Of a DNA stretch of 64,000 nucleotides, positions 6,541 through 14,813 are shown in pieces. The notes below the pieces were generated by a model, which worked only from the letters and a program-made list of their open reading frames with translations, was not told where the DNA came from and searched no databases. The translations under genes were made by a program, and so were the position numbers. Each line of letters starts with the position of its first letter. Position 1 is the first letter of the stretch. Source of the stretch: a virus; IMG/VR virus record IMGVR_UViG_3300009154_002711, positions 62,001 through 126,000 of that record; one strand, 5' to 3'.

Positions 6541-9348
6541 TTAGTCAATGCCTAGGTCAACCACACGGTTATATTCTGCTACAACTTGTTTCTCCACCCC
6601 AAGGGTCAGAGCCACAAAGTAGAAGAAGCCCAGGTGTTTGATGCTACCTTCTCCTTGTTTAACCTTATCTGCTGTAAGAGCAGTAAAGTACAGGAGTTGG
6701 TCCTCAGAGAAGCCAAGAGTGTAAGCTTGAAGCTTATGCTCAATAGCAACCATGAGCGCACCATAGTTAGCCCCTTGAGACACTTGATCAAGGAGGATAC
6801 GGTAGTCCACCTCAATAGCCTTATAGGCAACCCGAACATCTTCATACTCATCAGTGGGCAGAGCTTGACCCATGATCTCCCAGCGAGAGAGGTTAGAGGT
6901 CAAGGTATCCACATCAAGTACAGGATGCTCAGTCAAGTTGGTGAGGGTTGACCACACGTAGTCTGCTACGTGACCATAGCCTAGAGAACGAATCTCCGCC
7001 AAGTGGGGAGACAATTTCTCATAGGTGGTAGCTTCTGCCACAGCCAAAGCCCGTGCTTTGGTAGCAGTAAAGCCTTGATCACGCAGCTCATTAACCCGAT
7101 CTACCAGCCCATGATCTTTCCACACTTCCTTAAGGTGGGAAATAGCACTAAGGATTGGGCTGATATCTTTGTAGGGCATTTCACCCACGCCACCCAAAGC
7201 TTTCCACAACTTAGTAGCTTCAAGACGAAAGGCATGTAAGCTCAAAGAGCTATCAACCGTCTTCTTCATGCTGTTGAGGACCGCTTGGATGTAACGAGCG
7301 AACTTGAACCTGATAGATGGCACCGCGCCTTCAGCACCGCTATCATCACCTTTGGTAAAGGCGGCAATCAGACCTGCACTATGGTACAGGAACATCAAGG
7401 CCTTACCGAGGTTAACAGCGACGCCCACTTTAGCATCCCCTTCTTTGACCACCATAGCCATGACGTTCTTCCACGTAGAGTCTCCACTATTGGAGTGCTC
7501 AGTCTTCGTGGTAAGCGAACCATGGTTGCTGATGCGGGTATCATTTAGGGTAAGGAACTCAGGTAAGATCCCCCCTTCACAATCCCCGTCAAAGTCACCT
7601 TGAATTTGCCCTTGAGTATAGGGAGTCATCAAGAACGCTGTTTGCTCGCCATGATCAATGACCTTTAAGGCCACCCAGCTAAAGTCAAACAACGCGGGTG
7701 CGCGATGGAAGATCATCACAGAACCCAGGGGGTATTTCCCTTTCAGTTCTGCTGGAACAATTACTTCATCATCTTTAATCCCGGTGTGGGGTAGGATGGG
7801 AAGATTGTATCCAGGCAAGCGATGAGTCAACATACGCTTCTTGAAGGCGTTAGTGAACTCGCTTGTGACATCTTCAAGGATGGACTTGGCCAGCGGAAGA
7901 CCAGCAGCTTGCATACGTAAGGCTAAACCTTGCGTACCAAACTGAGAACCGGCCTCATGCTCTTTGGCCAACGTGAGGAACTTGCCCTCATCCCAGAGCT
8001 TAGCCATCGCTTGCACCTCTGCAAGAGAGGATACATGGTAGGCAGCTTTTAACTCAGGGTGGGCAAGAGTATCCATGAAGCGCAGATCTACCCCAAAGTT
8101 CAGAAGAGTCTGACGGGGATTAATCCACACGTTCATGATCAACAGTTCCTCAGGTTTGAGGGTGAGCTGATCCCCGTGCTTGGGCAAAGCGGCACCTTTT
8201 GCGCATTGGGTGAAAGCCTCCACAATAAAGCACAAAGAAGCCTCAGGATTGATCTCACGCGCCGCTGCTACCAAGCGTTTCTGCTTGTGATCAGTAGGCT
8301 TATTGATCATACCTTTGGCATTCAACATGCCGTGGTTAAGGAGAGCCGTACCTTGAGCAGGCGTGCAGGTATGCCCCACAGCCTCAAAGATTTGCTCATC
8401 ATCAACCACTAACGCAAAGGGGCCATCCATGCTGACCTTGTATTTAATGCCAAGCTCTTTCGCGCTGACAAATACAATGTTAGCCAGGGAATGAAACAGG
8501 GGCGCACCAGGACGAAGGAGCGTTCTAGCCAGTTTATTAGCTAGGGCTGCATCCTCAGTCTGCTGAGGTTTATCTGTCCACACATAGGTCCCAGATGCAC
8601 CTTTAACCCCTAACAGGTATGGGTGATTAGGGAACGCTGCATGAGCATGCTCAGCAACAGGAGCCATGAAATGCTCTTTGCCTACATAGGCTTGAGTCAG
8701 TTCCGCGCTTTCGATCTGGTACGTTGAAATAGGCTTGTTGGCCCGCACCGCTTCTGCCTCAGCCTTCTTAACGGCCTCATGATCTTTGAGGACACTAGCT
8801 TTATAATCAAACATGTCAGCGCCCGTAGGACGACCAACTTGTTGAGTAATCAAGCCATTCTCAAACACCATAGGTTTGTACCATCCGGCCGCAAATGGGT
8901 CAGAGGTTTTAACCTTAGGCAACGGTTTCTGTGGCTGATTGAGCACACCCTTGACAAAGCTGATGCTATCTTTCCGCGTTACTTCAGAAGCATGTGCTTC
9001 TTTTTCACACGGGAATTTCACATCAGCATAAGCCCGAGGGAAGGGGCGCTCTTGCTGAGTCCATGCGCGCACTACGCCGTTGTGGAGCTTCTTAACGCTA
9101 ACAATCTTATCCAGATTACCATCAGCTTCGATCTTATACAAGATCTTAGCGACAGAGCTGAATGCAGACTGCGGCATTTTGAAGCCGTCAATAAAGAGGA
9201 TAGGGTTACCCCGATCATCCCGGACGATTTCCACAAGGTGCGACGAGATAGCCTTCTTGTAGAAGAAGTCAATCACGTAGCTGCGTACAATCTCATCGGT
9301 CTCGGAGACCAATTGAATGCGCGCTTTGACGTTCATGGTTTTAGCCAT
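6541..9348 (-). CDS. Single-subunit DNA-directed RNA polymerase (DFDGD type), 935 aa
   Basis: The catalytic signature of the beta-prime double-psi barrel is present: GDFDGD with Asp585, Asp587 and Asp589, which should bind the catalytic magnesium. It is preceded by HRAPALFD at 548-555, which matches the RAPTLH stretch upstream of NADFDGD in cellular beta-prime. The length is close to that of the phage polymerase YonO (about 900 aa), which also has DxDGD; the rest of the sequence shows no obvious multi-subunit partner. The second, lysine-bearing barrel was not located by eye. AAGGAG precedes the ATG by 11 bases. The gene appears co-transcribed with the basic protein at 9387-9962 and ends at a strong terminator. 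Probable role: transcription of a phage gene class in the infected cell. The polymerase fold is well supported; the promoter class is unknown. Confidence 0.8.
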   Translation of the reverse strand: MAKTMNVKARIQLVSETDEIVRSYVIDFFYKKAISSHLVEIVRDDRGNPILFIDGFKMPQSAFSSVAKILYKIEADGNLDKIVSVKKLHNGVVRAWTQQERPFPRAYADVKFPCEKEAHASEVTRKDSISFVKGVLNQPQKPLPKVKTSDPFAAGWYKPMVFENGLITQQVGRPTGADMFDYKASVLKDHEAVKKAEAEAVRANKPISTYQIESAELTQAYVGKEHFMAPVAEHAHAAFPNHPYLLGVKGASGTYVWTDKPQQTEDAALANKLARTLLRPGAPLFHSLANIVFVSAKELGIKYKVSMDGPFALVVDDEQIFEAVGHTCTPAQGTALLNHGMLNAKGMINKPTDHKQKRLVAAAREINPEASLCFIVEAFTQCAKGAALPKHGDQLTLKPEELLIMNVWINPRQTLLNFGVDLRFMDTLAHPELKAAYHVSSLAEVQAMAKLWDEGKFLTLAKEHEAGSQFGTQGLALRMQAAGLPLAKSILEDVTSEFTNAFKKRMLTHRLPGYNLPILPHTGIKDDEVIVPAELKGKYPLGSVMIFHRAPALFDFSWVALKVIDHGEQTAFLMTPYTQGQIQGDFDGDCEGGILPEFLTLNDTRISNHGSLTTKTEHSNSGDSTWKNVMAMVVKEGDAKVGVAVNLGKALMFLYHSAGLIAAFTKGDDSGAEGAVPSIRFKFARYIQAVLNSMKKTVDSSLSLHAFRLEATKLWKALGGVGEMPYKDISPILSAISHLKEVWKDHGLVDRVNELRDQGFTATKARALAVAEATTYEKLSPHLAEIRSLGYGHVADYVWSTLTNLTEHPVLDVDTLTSNLSRWEIMGQALPTDEYEDVRVAYKAIEVDYRILLDQVSQGANYGALMVAIEHKLQAYTLGFSEDQLLYFTALTADKVKQGEGSIKHLGFFYFVALTLGVEKQVVAEYNRVVDLGID

Positions 9349-9386
9349 GAGTTGGTATTCTCCTTACTAGTGATAGCTTAGTTGAG

Positions 9387-9962
9387 TTACGCAGCCAATT
9401 TGACTGCAAACGCAACAAGGCTAGCAAAGGTGTCTTTGGTGACAACCTTTTTAGCTGCAGGCTCCTTCACTTTAGTAGCAGAAGCTACCGCAGTAAAGAG
9501 TGGCACGGCCACCATTTTGATTTGGCGAGCCGCCCAAGCAGCCGCAGATGCAGCTACTTGTTTGCGTGCCACGCTGGCCGCTACTTGAGCGCGACGGACT
9601 TGCGCCCGCGCAGTCAATACCGCCTGAGCCTTGCGGCACAGTTTGGTGAGCTTATTAACCAACTTGGCTACGGTAGCACCCAGCAAGCGCTGTTGCGCCC
9701 ACTGGTACATACCTTTAGTAGCCAGGGCTTTAAGCCCCTTGTTAGCCCGGGCCAACACGGCTTTCACCGCATTGGTTGGTAGGCTCGCCACGTTACCGTG
9801 GAAAGCCCCTTGTTCCGCAACTGCAAGGGCAGCACGAAAAGTAACCGATTTGGCCAGAGTGGCCTTAATGCTGGCCGCTTTAGCGACCTTTAAAGCCGTA
9901 GCTGCAGAGCAGCCACGGAAAGCCACCATATAGGCGGCTAAGTTGTTAACTGTGTTTGACAT
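9387..9962 (-). CDS. Ala/Lys-rich basic protein, 191 aa (histone H1-like composition)
   Basis: Extremely Ala-rich with regularly spaced Lys and Arg and almost no acidic residues (for example KAASIKATLAKSVTFRAALA). It is predicted all-helical and strongly basic, similar in composition to bacterial histone-like or H1-like proteins, so DNA binding is likely but unproved. TAAAGGAGCG precedes the ATG. It lies 38 bases upstream of the RNA polymerase gene with no terminator between, so the two proteins are probably made together. Confidence 0.7.
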   Translation of the reverse strand: MSNTVNNLAAYMVAFRGCSAATALKVAKAASIKATLAKSVTFRAALAVAEQGAFHGNVASLPTNAVKAVLARANKGLKALATKGMYQWAQQRLLGATVAKLVNKLTKLCRKAQAVLTARAQVRRAQVAASVARKQVAASAAAWAARQIKMVAVPLFTAVASATKVKEPAAKKVVTKDTFASLVAFAVKLAA

Positions 9963-10069
9963 GGTTTATTCGCTCCTTTAAAGTAACGGGTTACCACAAC
10001 CCACACGCCCAGAAGGAGGGGTGCAAATAAAAAGTCGGTAACCAAAAGGAGCAACCACATACACAATAA

Positions 10070-10168
10070 CTATTGAAGCTTATACTTGGGTCGTTCTAAG
10101 GGGCCGACCAAACCTCCACGGTCAACAGCAATCACCAAACCGAGCTCAACACTGCTAACAACAGTCAT
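10070..10168 (-). CDS. Small peptide, 32 aa
   Basis: Sequence starts MTVVSSVELGLVIAVDRGGL and ends PLERPKYKLQ. AGGAGG lies eight bases before the ATG. It is a short hydrophobic then basic peptide in a typical cassette position. Its 3' end shares a sequence (AACGACCCAAGTATA) with the small gene at 11279. Confidence 0.45.
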   Translation of the reverse strand: MTVVSSVELGLVIAVDRGGLVGPLERPKYKLQ

Positions 10169-10228
10169 GTCTAATCCTCCTTCAAGAATAGGCAGAGAGA
10201 AGGCTCCCTGCCTACAAGTTAAAGGAGT

Positions 10229-10525
10229 TTATTTGGCAACAAATTCCCTGCAACCTCTATCTACACTGTGCGGATTAACCGCACACGACAACGCGGAGCT
10301 AAAGCTGTAATACTTACAGCCATAACAAGGCCTTAAAGCCTTTACAATCTCCCAGTCTTCCTCCGAACAGTAGCCTGAGGCTAGAAAGAAACTAACCTCC
10401 TGCTCCGCATACTCAGCTTGACGCTCTTCCTCTTGAGCACAGAGAAGGGCAAGGGCATCAGCCATAATCTCCCCTTGAGATTGATCTTTGATTCCCTGTG
10501 CTTCAGCGTGTGTGTAGTAACCCAT
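10229..10525 (-). CDS. Cys-cassette protein, 98 aa
   Basis: The acidic helical N-terminal two-thirds is followed by a C-terminal cassette CYGCKYYS...LSCAVNP...GCREF, that is C-x2-C, C-A-V-N-P and C-R-E. Two other genes here (11631-12053 and 14283-14738) end in the same pattern. Four cysteines suggest a metal-binding knuckle. Such endings occur in cyanobacterial hypothetical proteins (recalled, not searched). GGAG precedes the ATG by seven bases. Confidence 0.65.
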   Translation of the reverse strand: MGYYTHAEAQGIKDQSQGEIMADALALLCAQEEERQAEYAEQEVSFFLASGYCSEEDWEIVKALRPCYGCKYYSFSSALSCAVNPHSVDRGCREFVAK

Positions 10526-10590
10526 GGTGCATCTCCATTACGCCACAAATCGAGGTGGCTAAATAAAGAGTCGGTATATACAGAAAGAAA

Positions 10591-10628
10591 GTCGTTAACT
10601 CCTAGGGAAACTAGGATAAGTTAACGAC
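10591..10628 (-). terminator. Cassette terminator
   Basis: GTCGTTAAC...GTTAACGAC with inner TCCTAG/CTAGGA, then TTTCTTTCTG and GTATATACCGACTCTTTATTT. Its sequence is identical to the hairpin at 19054-19091. Confidence 0.7.
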
Positions 10629-10636
10629 TAGATTAA

Positions 10637-10942
10637 TTAAGCGGTGTAATAGTCAACTACAACCAAATTGCCTTTCAAGAAGGCAACAAGATCATAGTAC
10701 TCGCCTTTATTAACATAAATCAAAACCTTCTTAGCCCCAAGAGCCAAGAAAGCTTGAAGCATTTCGCATGCGGTTGCATGTGAGAGGTTTTTGAACTTGG
10801 TGCGATTAGCACCAGTGTTGTAATCTTGCTTAGCCGCACGGAAGCGATTATGCTTGAGGACTAGCACTTGGCGATCCTCCACCTCTGAAAACGAGATGCA
10901 AAAGGTCAACGCTGGGGTGATAACATTATGTTCTTGTAACAT
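10637..10942 (-). CDS. Hypothetical protein, 101 aa
   Basis: Begins MLQEHNVITPALTFCISFSE. The start at 10942 follows the conserved leader GGCTTATTGGAGAGACAC shared by several cassettes. Beta strands then an amphipathic helix (HATACEMLQAFLALGAKKVL). No family is recognised. Confidence 0.62.
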   Translation of the reverse strand: MLQEHNVITPALTFCISFSEVEDRQVLVLKHNRFRAAKQDYNTGANRTKFKNLSHATACEMLQAFLALGAKKVLIYVNKGEYYDLVAFLKGNLVVVDYYTA

Positions 10943-10990
10943 GTGTCTCTCCAATAAGCCGCCTTTAAAAGAGGGCGAACTCAAATAAAG

Positions 10991-11010
10991 AGTCGGGGTT
11001 TCCCCCGACT
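10991..11010 (-). terminator. Cassette terminator
   Basis: AGTCGGGG-GAAA-CCCCGACT followed by CTTTATTTG on the minus strand: a perfect eight-pair stem. Confidence 0.7.
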
Positions 11011-11017
11011 TGTTTAT

Positions 11018-11185
11018 TTAGATCTTACCATTCTTAAGAATGGCCTCCTCCCATTCTTGCATAGCCATCCCGAAGACGATCTCCTGATCATCTTCAGGCG
11101 CAGCAGCGGCTGCTGCATATGCTTTGCACACTAGCATAAATAACAACCACTGCTGAGCAGTGGGAGTTACACAATAAACTCTCAT
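11018..11185 (-). CDS. Small protein, 55 aa
   Basis: MRVYCVTPTAQQWLLFMLVC at the N-terminus, a run of alanines, then an acidic helix ending EAILKNGKI. The ATG follows GGAGAGA in the conserved type-1 cassette leader. Possibly membrane-associated through its first 25 residues. No family is recognised. Confidence 0.5.
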   Translation of the reverse strand: MRVYCVTPTAQQWLLFMLVCKAYAAAAAAPEDDQEIVFGMAMQEWEEAILKNGKI

Positions 11186-11278
11186 GTTCTCTCCAATAAG
11201 CCACCTTTAAAAGAGGGTAGCTCAAATAAAGAGTCGCGTTATCACACACAATAATTATGGAACTCTATACTTGGGTCG

Positions 11279-11356
11279 TTATAGGTAGGCAACAGCCACA
11301 CCAACGCTAGCGTTAACCAAACTAAACATGTAACAACTAATCAAAAGCCTGCTCAT
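11279..11356 (-). CDS. Small hydrophobic peptide, 25 aa
   Basis: MSRLLISCYMFSLVNASVGV then AVAYL: one short hydrophobic helix. GGAGGG lies six bases before the ATG. Likely a tiny membrane peptide; its coding status rests on the ribosome site and cassette position only. Confidence 0.4.
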   Translation of the reverse strand: MSRLLISCYMFSLVNASVGVAVAYL

Positions 11357-11409
11357 GATTAACCCTCCAAAGTAAGTGGGAGGAAGGCCCCCCACTTTAG
11401 ACAGGTTAA

Positions 11410-11553
11410 TTATTTCTTAGCTGCGGCAGCTTCTTCATCACGCTCATCTTGAAGCCATTGCTCCCAGTAAGCATCCATCTGGAGCTTATGAATCCACAGA
11501 TTCCAAGCCAGTGTGTGGTTCACCAACTTGACAATCATCTTCACTTTAGTCAT
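11410..11553 (-). CDS. Small protein, 47 aa
   Basis: Begins MTKVKMIVKLVNHTLAWNLW and ends in an acidic helix then AAAAKK. It follows the type-1 cassette leader with GGAGAGTACC before the ATG. Trp-rich and helical. No family is recognised. Confidence 0.5.
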   Translation of the reverse strand: MTKVKMIVKLVNHTLAWNLWIHKLQMDAYWEQWLQDERDEEAAAAKK

Positions 11554-11596
11554 GGTACTCTCCAATGACTCACCTTTAAAAGAGGGCAAGTCAAAG

Positions 11597-11624
11597 AAAA
11601 GGTCGGGATTTCTCCCAACCTTTT
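11597..11624 (-). terminator. Cassette terminator, bidirectional
   Basis: AAAAGGTTGGGA-GAAA-TCCCGACCTTTT, flanked by A and T runs, so it can act on either strand. Confidence 0.65.
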
Positions 11625-11630
11625 AATCAA

Positions 11631-12053
11631 TTAAACAGTGTAATCACGGCACAAAGTGCCAAACCCTAGGGGGTTTACAGTACACGGAAGCCGCCACTCC
11701 CCGGTGGCGTATTTACACGCCTCACAGGGATTAGGTTCCTGTTCCGCACACCAACGGTTGTAAGCTTCTACCGCATCTGGCTCAAGCTGTTCATCTTGAG
11801 CAAGGTGGTAGGCCTCCCGGCGCTCTTGCTCCGTCAGCTCCCGCGGGTCTAACCATGCGTCATAAGCGGGAGAGTTCTCCCAAAGACACATAGCGATTTC
11901 TTCCCGAATCGCCCGTTGGCGATCAGTGAGCAGACGAGTTGGAACTCCGACCCAAGGATCTTGCAGCACAGACTGCTTAGCAGCCCAGCGCTCAAAATCC
12001 CAGTGGTTTTGGTTGACCAAAACGATCTTGGTAGCCTGAGTAACTTTAAACAT
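11631..12053 (-). CDS. Cys-cassette protein, 140 aa
   Basis: Starts MFKVTQATKIVLVNQNHWDF; the MFKV start is shared with two other cassette genes and follows AAAGGAG. The middle is charged and helical (LTEQERREAYHLAQDEQ). The C-terminus is CEACKYATGEWRLPCTVNPL...CRDYTV, nearly identical to the end of the 14283-14738 protein although the rest differs, so the cassette behaves as a mobile module. Possible metal binding by four Cys. Confidence 0.68.
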   Translation of the reverse strand: MFKVTQATKIVLVNQNHWDFERWAAKQSVLQDPWVGVPTRLLTDRQRAIREEIAMCLWENSPAYDAWLDPRELTEQERREAYHLAQDEQLEPDAVEAYNRWCAEQEPNPCEACKYATGEWRLPCTVNPLGFGTLCRDYTV

Positions 12054-12114
12054 TTGCGCTCCTTTAATAGTGGAGGACAAATAAAGAGTCGATAATACTT
12101 ATCCTAGAAAAGAA

Positions 12115-12152
12115 GTCGGCAATCCCTAGAGAAACTAGGATAGATTGCCAAC
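12115..12152 (-). terminator. Cassette terminator (double module)
   Basis: GTTGGCAATC...GATTGCCGAC with inner CCTAG/CTAGG, TTCTTTT tail, then CTAGGATAAGTATTATCGAC and CTCTTTATTTG. Confidence 0.68.
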
Positions 12153-12157
12153 TCAAA

Positions 12158-12670
12158 TTACCACTTCATGGTAGCCTTAGACCAGCCATCCGGAGCTGCA
12201 TCTAATACTTCCATCAGATCTCCCGCCAGGTGGTAGCTAGCAGGAGAGGGCTTTCCAGAAGGCAAGGTCAGCTTCTGAGGCTCTTCAGCCTCGAAGTCAA
12301 CCTGAAGAAATAAACGCACCATTGCATCTATTCCTATAGCTTTGGAAAGCCGAAAGGGAGGTAAGTTGCCCCGGTACGAAACCGGCGATAGCGTCACGTC
12401 AACGCCAATCACACGATTCTCATACTGAAAGACCACATCAGCACCGTATACCCAATCCAGAATGGACCGGGCAGAACAGGTGTTGATAGGTCTCCCAATG
12501 ATCCCCTCCAAGCTTTTCAGCTTACGAACACCTAAGAACCGCTGAGCGGTAGCTAGAAGTTCGACTTCGCTTGGACGAGGCCATGAGGCAAAGGTAGAGG
12601 GATGCAGCTCAATCAAACGAATGAACTGCAACTCAACTACCTTAGGATCGTAATACCCATCTTGGGACAT
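12158..12670 (-). CDS. Hypothetical protein, 170 aa
   Basis: Begins MSQDGYYDPKVVELQFIRLI. The segment GADVVFQYENRVIGVDVTLS resembles the strand-D-strand-D core of some PD-(D/E)XK nucleases, but the catalytic Lys is replaced by Thr, so this is only a weak resemblance. AGGAACTCGT precedes the ATG at 12670. No firm family. Confidence 0.6.
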   Translation of the reverse strand: MSQDGYYDPKVVELQFIRLIELHPSTFASWPRPSEVELLATAQRFLGVRKLKSLEGIIGRPINTCSARSILDWVYGADVVFQYENRVIGVDVTLSPVSYRGNLPPFRLSKAIGIDAMVRLFLQVDFEAEEPQKLTLPSGKPSPASYHLAGDLMEVLDAAPDGWSKATMKW

Positions 12671-12758
12671 ACGAGTTCCTCTTGTATTGTGCCAACTCTT
12701 GGACGACCACACCAAGAGTAAGAACTACTGACACAGGATTGTAGGACTCAGAAAGAAA

Positions 12759-12796
12759 GTCGCTAACTTCTAGGGAAACTAGAATAGGTTAGCGAC
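12759..12796 (-). terminator. Cassette terminator
   Basis: GTCGCTAACC...GTTAGCGAC with inner TTCTAG/CTAGAA, followed by TTTCTTTCTG on the minus strand. Confidence 0.65.
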
Positions 12797-12803
12797 TAAT
12801 TAA

Positions 12804-13058
12804 TTACGCGTAGTAACGGCAGGAGCTGCCATTAGCACGGGCGGTACGGCCCGCACGATCAAACTTGACGCGGCTTTTGCCGTCACGGTTGTTTTTGCTA
12901 CGGCTAAAGCAGGAACGGCAAGCGCTGGGATTACCCCAGAACCCGCCGTCAAACTTGGCATCGCCTGCCAAGAAGGTTCCGGAAGCAACGTAATAAAAGA
13001 AGGTGTTACCACCTTTCCCGTATACGTAGCTTTCCTCATCGTGAGTAACTTTAAACAT
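12804..13058 (-). CDS. Gly/Cys-rich small protein, 84 aa
   Basis: Starts MFKVTHDEESYVYGKGGNTF. A central CRSCFSRSKNNRDGKSRVKF stretch and a final CRYYA resemble a shortened, basic version of the Cys cassette in neighbouring proteins. AAAGGAG precedes the ATG at 13058 inside the type-2 leader. A different frame of the same DNA (12800-13039) is open but lacks a ribosome site. Confidence 0.6.
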   Translation of the reverse strand: MFKVTHDEESYVYGKGGNTFFYYVASGTFLAGDAKFDGGFWGNPSACRSCFSRSKNNRDGKSRVKFDRAGRTARANGSSCRYYA

Positions 13059-13113
13059 TTGCACTCCTTTAATAGTGGAGAACAAATAAATAGTCGATAT
13101 ATACAGAAAAGAA

Positions 13114-13134
13114 GTCGAGGGAAGGCCCCTCAAC
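13114..13134 (-). terminator. Cassette terminator (double module)
   Basis: GTTGAGGG-GCCTT-CCCTCGAC, TTCTTTTCTG tail, then TATATATCGACTATTTATTTG. Confidence 0.6.
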
Positions 13135-13142
13135 TTCATTAA

Positions 13143-13715
13143 TTAACGTTTACGCGCCGCCCGAAGGTGGAATACAAAACGACTGGGTAAACGATAGCGT
13201 TCTGTAAGCGGATCACTCAGGACTGAGATCAGAAGATCCCAATCCCTCTTGGGTAGGGAAGCCACCTTAGGCATTATATCAAATAACACCCCTGCATCAC
13301 AAACCCTCCATCTATACCTGATGAAGTTCAGATCTCCATCAAGAAGGTATTCTCTACGCAGGCAAGGTTTTACCTTACCATTGTAGTAAACAGAGATTAC
13401 TCCTCCATCCCGGCGAATGCCAAAGTATGCATTTCTCATTTGTATGAGAATGTATACTAAAGCATTAATTAGCATAAAGTGCGCATGCACTCGCCCATTA
13501 TACTTGAAGGGAACTTTAGGCCCCACATCAAATATAATGTCAACATCTGGAAGAAACCCATAGTGGCAGGCTTCCCAAGCCGTGGCCACCCCGGAGATGG
13601 GGAGCCACACCAACACATCCCCTGTAGACAGGGTTACTGTCCGAGTGATTTCAAAATCAAAGGGACACGAAATAAACTGAGCATACTGCTCATTTGAAAG
13701 CATGTAGTGTTTCAT
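13143..13715 (-). CDS. Hypothetical protein, 190 aa (paralogue of the 14856-15494 product)
   Basis: Begins MKHYMLSNEQYAQFISCPFD. It shares with the 14856-15494 product an N-terminal FDF-x-R-V strand motif, a central IRRDGG/beta region and the C-terminus (PKRDWDLLISVLSDP...LRAARKR versus SKREYDTLIGILSGP...LRAARKA). AAAGGGAG precedes the ATG. The basic C-terminal tail may contact nucleic acid. Function unknown. Confidence 0.65.
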   Translation of the reverse strand: MKHYMLSNEQYAQFISCPFDFEITRTVTLSTGDVLVWLPISGVATAWEACHYGFLPDVDIIFDVGPKVPFKYNGRVHAHFMLINALVYILIQMRNAYFGIRRDGGVISVYYNGKVKPCLRREYLLDGDLNFIRYRWRVCDAGVLFDIMPKVASLPKRDWDLLISVLSDPLTERYRLPSRFVFHLRAARKR

Positions 13716-13788
13716 GGCTTTTTAAACTCCCTTTAGAGTACAGGTAACCACACCTGGAGTCCACAAAAGGGATGAACTCAGAAAAGAA

Positions 13789-13824
13789 GTCGTAGCTAGC
13801 CCCATCATGGCGTTCAGCTACGAC
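13789..13824 (-). terminator. Cassette terminator
   Basis: GTCGTAGCT...AGCTACGAC, a nine-pair stem with an 18-base loop, followed by TTCTTTTCTG on the minus strand. The same tail is reused by the next leader. Confidence 0.6.
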
Positions 13825-13915
13825 TATCTTAGATATACTCTCTCCTATGCGGTTATTGCAGTAGTACGAGAGCTTCTGTTCCCAGGCTTATTCAGCCCGA
13901 TGTATAGAGAAACTC

Positions 13916-14110
13916 TTAGCGGATGTAGATCCGTTTCTGAGTTTTCTCTACTGTGCAAGTTGCGCTATTAAACGCAGGATCGCACAGGGTATACAACAGT
14001 TGATATTCTTGGCGAACATCTTTGTACTGTGTATTACCTACATACACACTATATCCTTGGTACATGACCAAGTGGATAAGTGTGCTTAGAGAGATTAGTA
14101 ATGGGTGCAT
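13916..14110 (-). CDS. Hypothetical small protein, 64 aa
   Basis: MHPLLISLSTLIHLVMYQGY at the N-terminus is hydrophobic, then a polar Tyr-rich segment with two Cys and a basic end (KRIYIR). CGGAGTTAGTA precedes the ATG. Possibly membrane-associated or exported. The 172 bases upstream are non-coding with a hairpin at 14170-14187. Confidence 0.5.
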   Translation of the reverse strand: MHPLLISLSTLIHLVMYQGYSVYVGNTQYKDVRQEYQLLYTLCDPAFNSATCTVEKTQKRIYIR

Positions 14111-14236
14111 TACTAACTCCGTAAGTCCCTCCGAGTAACGTCCTTAGGGGTCTACGTATCCGCTATTAATTCTCTTCGACAAGAGAACCACAGGTTAAAC
14201 CCGGAGTTGACGGATAAAGTGCAACTCAAATAAAGA

Positions 14237-14274
14237 GTCGGAACTTCCTAGGGAAACTAGGATAAAGCTCCGAC
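14237..14274 (-). terminator. Cassette terminator
   Basis: GTCGGAGCTT...AAGTTCCGAC with inner TCCTAG/CTAGGA, then TCTTTATTTGAG. The hairpin is identical to the one at 14814-14851, so one module is a recent copy. Confidence 0.68.
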
Positions 14275-14282
14275 TATATCAC

Positions 14283-14738
14283 TTAAACTGTGTAGTCACG
14301 ACACCCCTGCCCAAAGGCCAGGGGATTTACGCCACAAGGGAGGAGAGCCTCCCCTGTGGCGTATACACAGCCCTTGCAAAGGTTTTCCGACTCCGGATAT
14401 GCCGGTGGCGGACTATATAATTGGTATGCCGGGTGAAGGGCAATATTGCCCTCAAATACCGGTGGCAGATCTTGCCACCGGTCCTCCCACACCCATACCG
14501 TTATGTGACATGCCCAGAAGGGCAGTAACGGTATGGCACCGTCTGCATCCTGCACAGGCAGGATGACCATATAATTATTAAATTGCGGATCCTGATAGTG
14601 GATCCGAACGCGGGGAGTTTCCCTCGCCTCAATCTTAGCCGTGCTAAGATTAAGGTTGGCTTGGGCTTTCGCCCGTTTTGCTGCATACGCAGCGTATCCG
14701 GGAAACGTAGCCAATGTAGCCAGGTTGGTACGTGCCAT
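14283..14738 (-). CDS. Cys-cassette protein, 151 aa
   Basis: Starts MARTNLATLATFPGYAAYAA after the type-1 leader (GGAGAGACAC). An Ala-rich basic N-terminus, a beta-rich middle (RVRIHYQDPQFNNYMVILPV), a Pro-rich linker, then CKGCVYATGEALLPCGVNPL...CRDYTV. The last 32 residues closely match the 11631-12053 product. Probable metal-binding tail; function unknown. Confidence 0.67.
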   Translation of the reverse strand: MARTNLATLATFPGYAAYAAKRAKAQANLNLSTAKIEARETPRVRIHYQDPQFNNYMVILPVQDADGAIPLLPFWACHITVWVWEDRWQDLPPVFEGNIALHPAYQLYSPPPAYPESENLCKGCVYATGEALLPCGVNPLAFGQGCRDYTV

Positions 14739-14813
14739 GTGTCTCTCCAATAAGCCGCCTTTAAAAGAGGGCAGCTCAAATAAAGAGTCGATAATACTTA
14801 TCCTAGAAAAGAA

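Noticed and set aside
8779-9381. 200-codon plus-strand open frame opposite the polymerase gene
   Set aside because: It lies wholly over the conserved polymerase N-terminus, has no ribosome site, and its protein looks like antisense of coding DNA.
12158-12670. PD-(D/E)XK nuclease
   Set aside because: The GVDVT strand lacks the catalytic Lys and no other core motif is visible.
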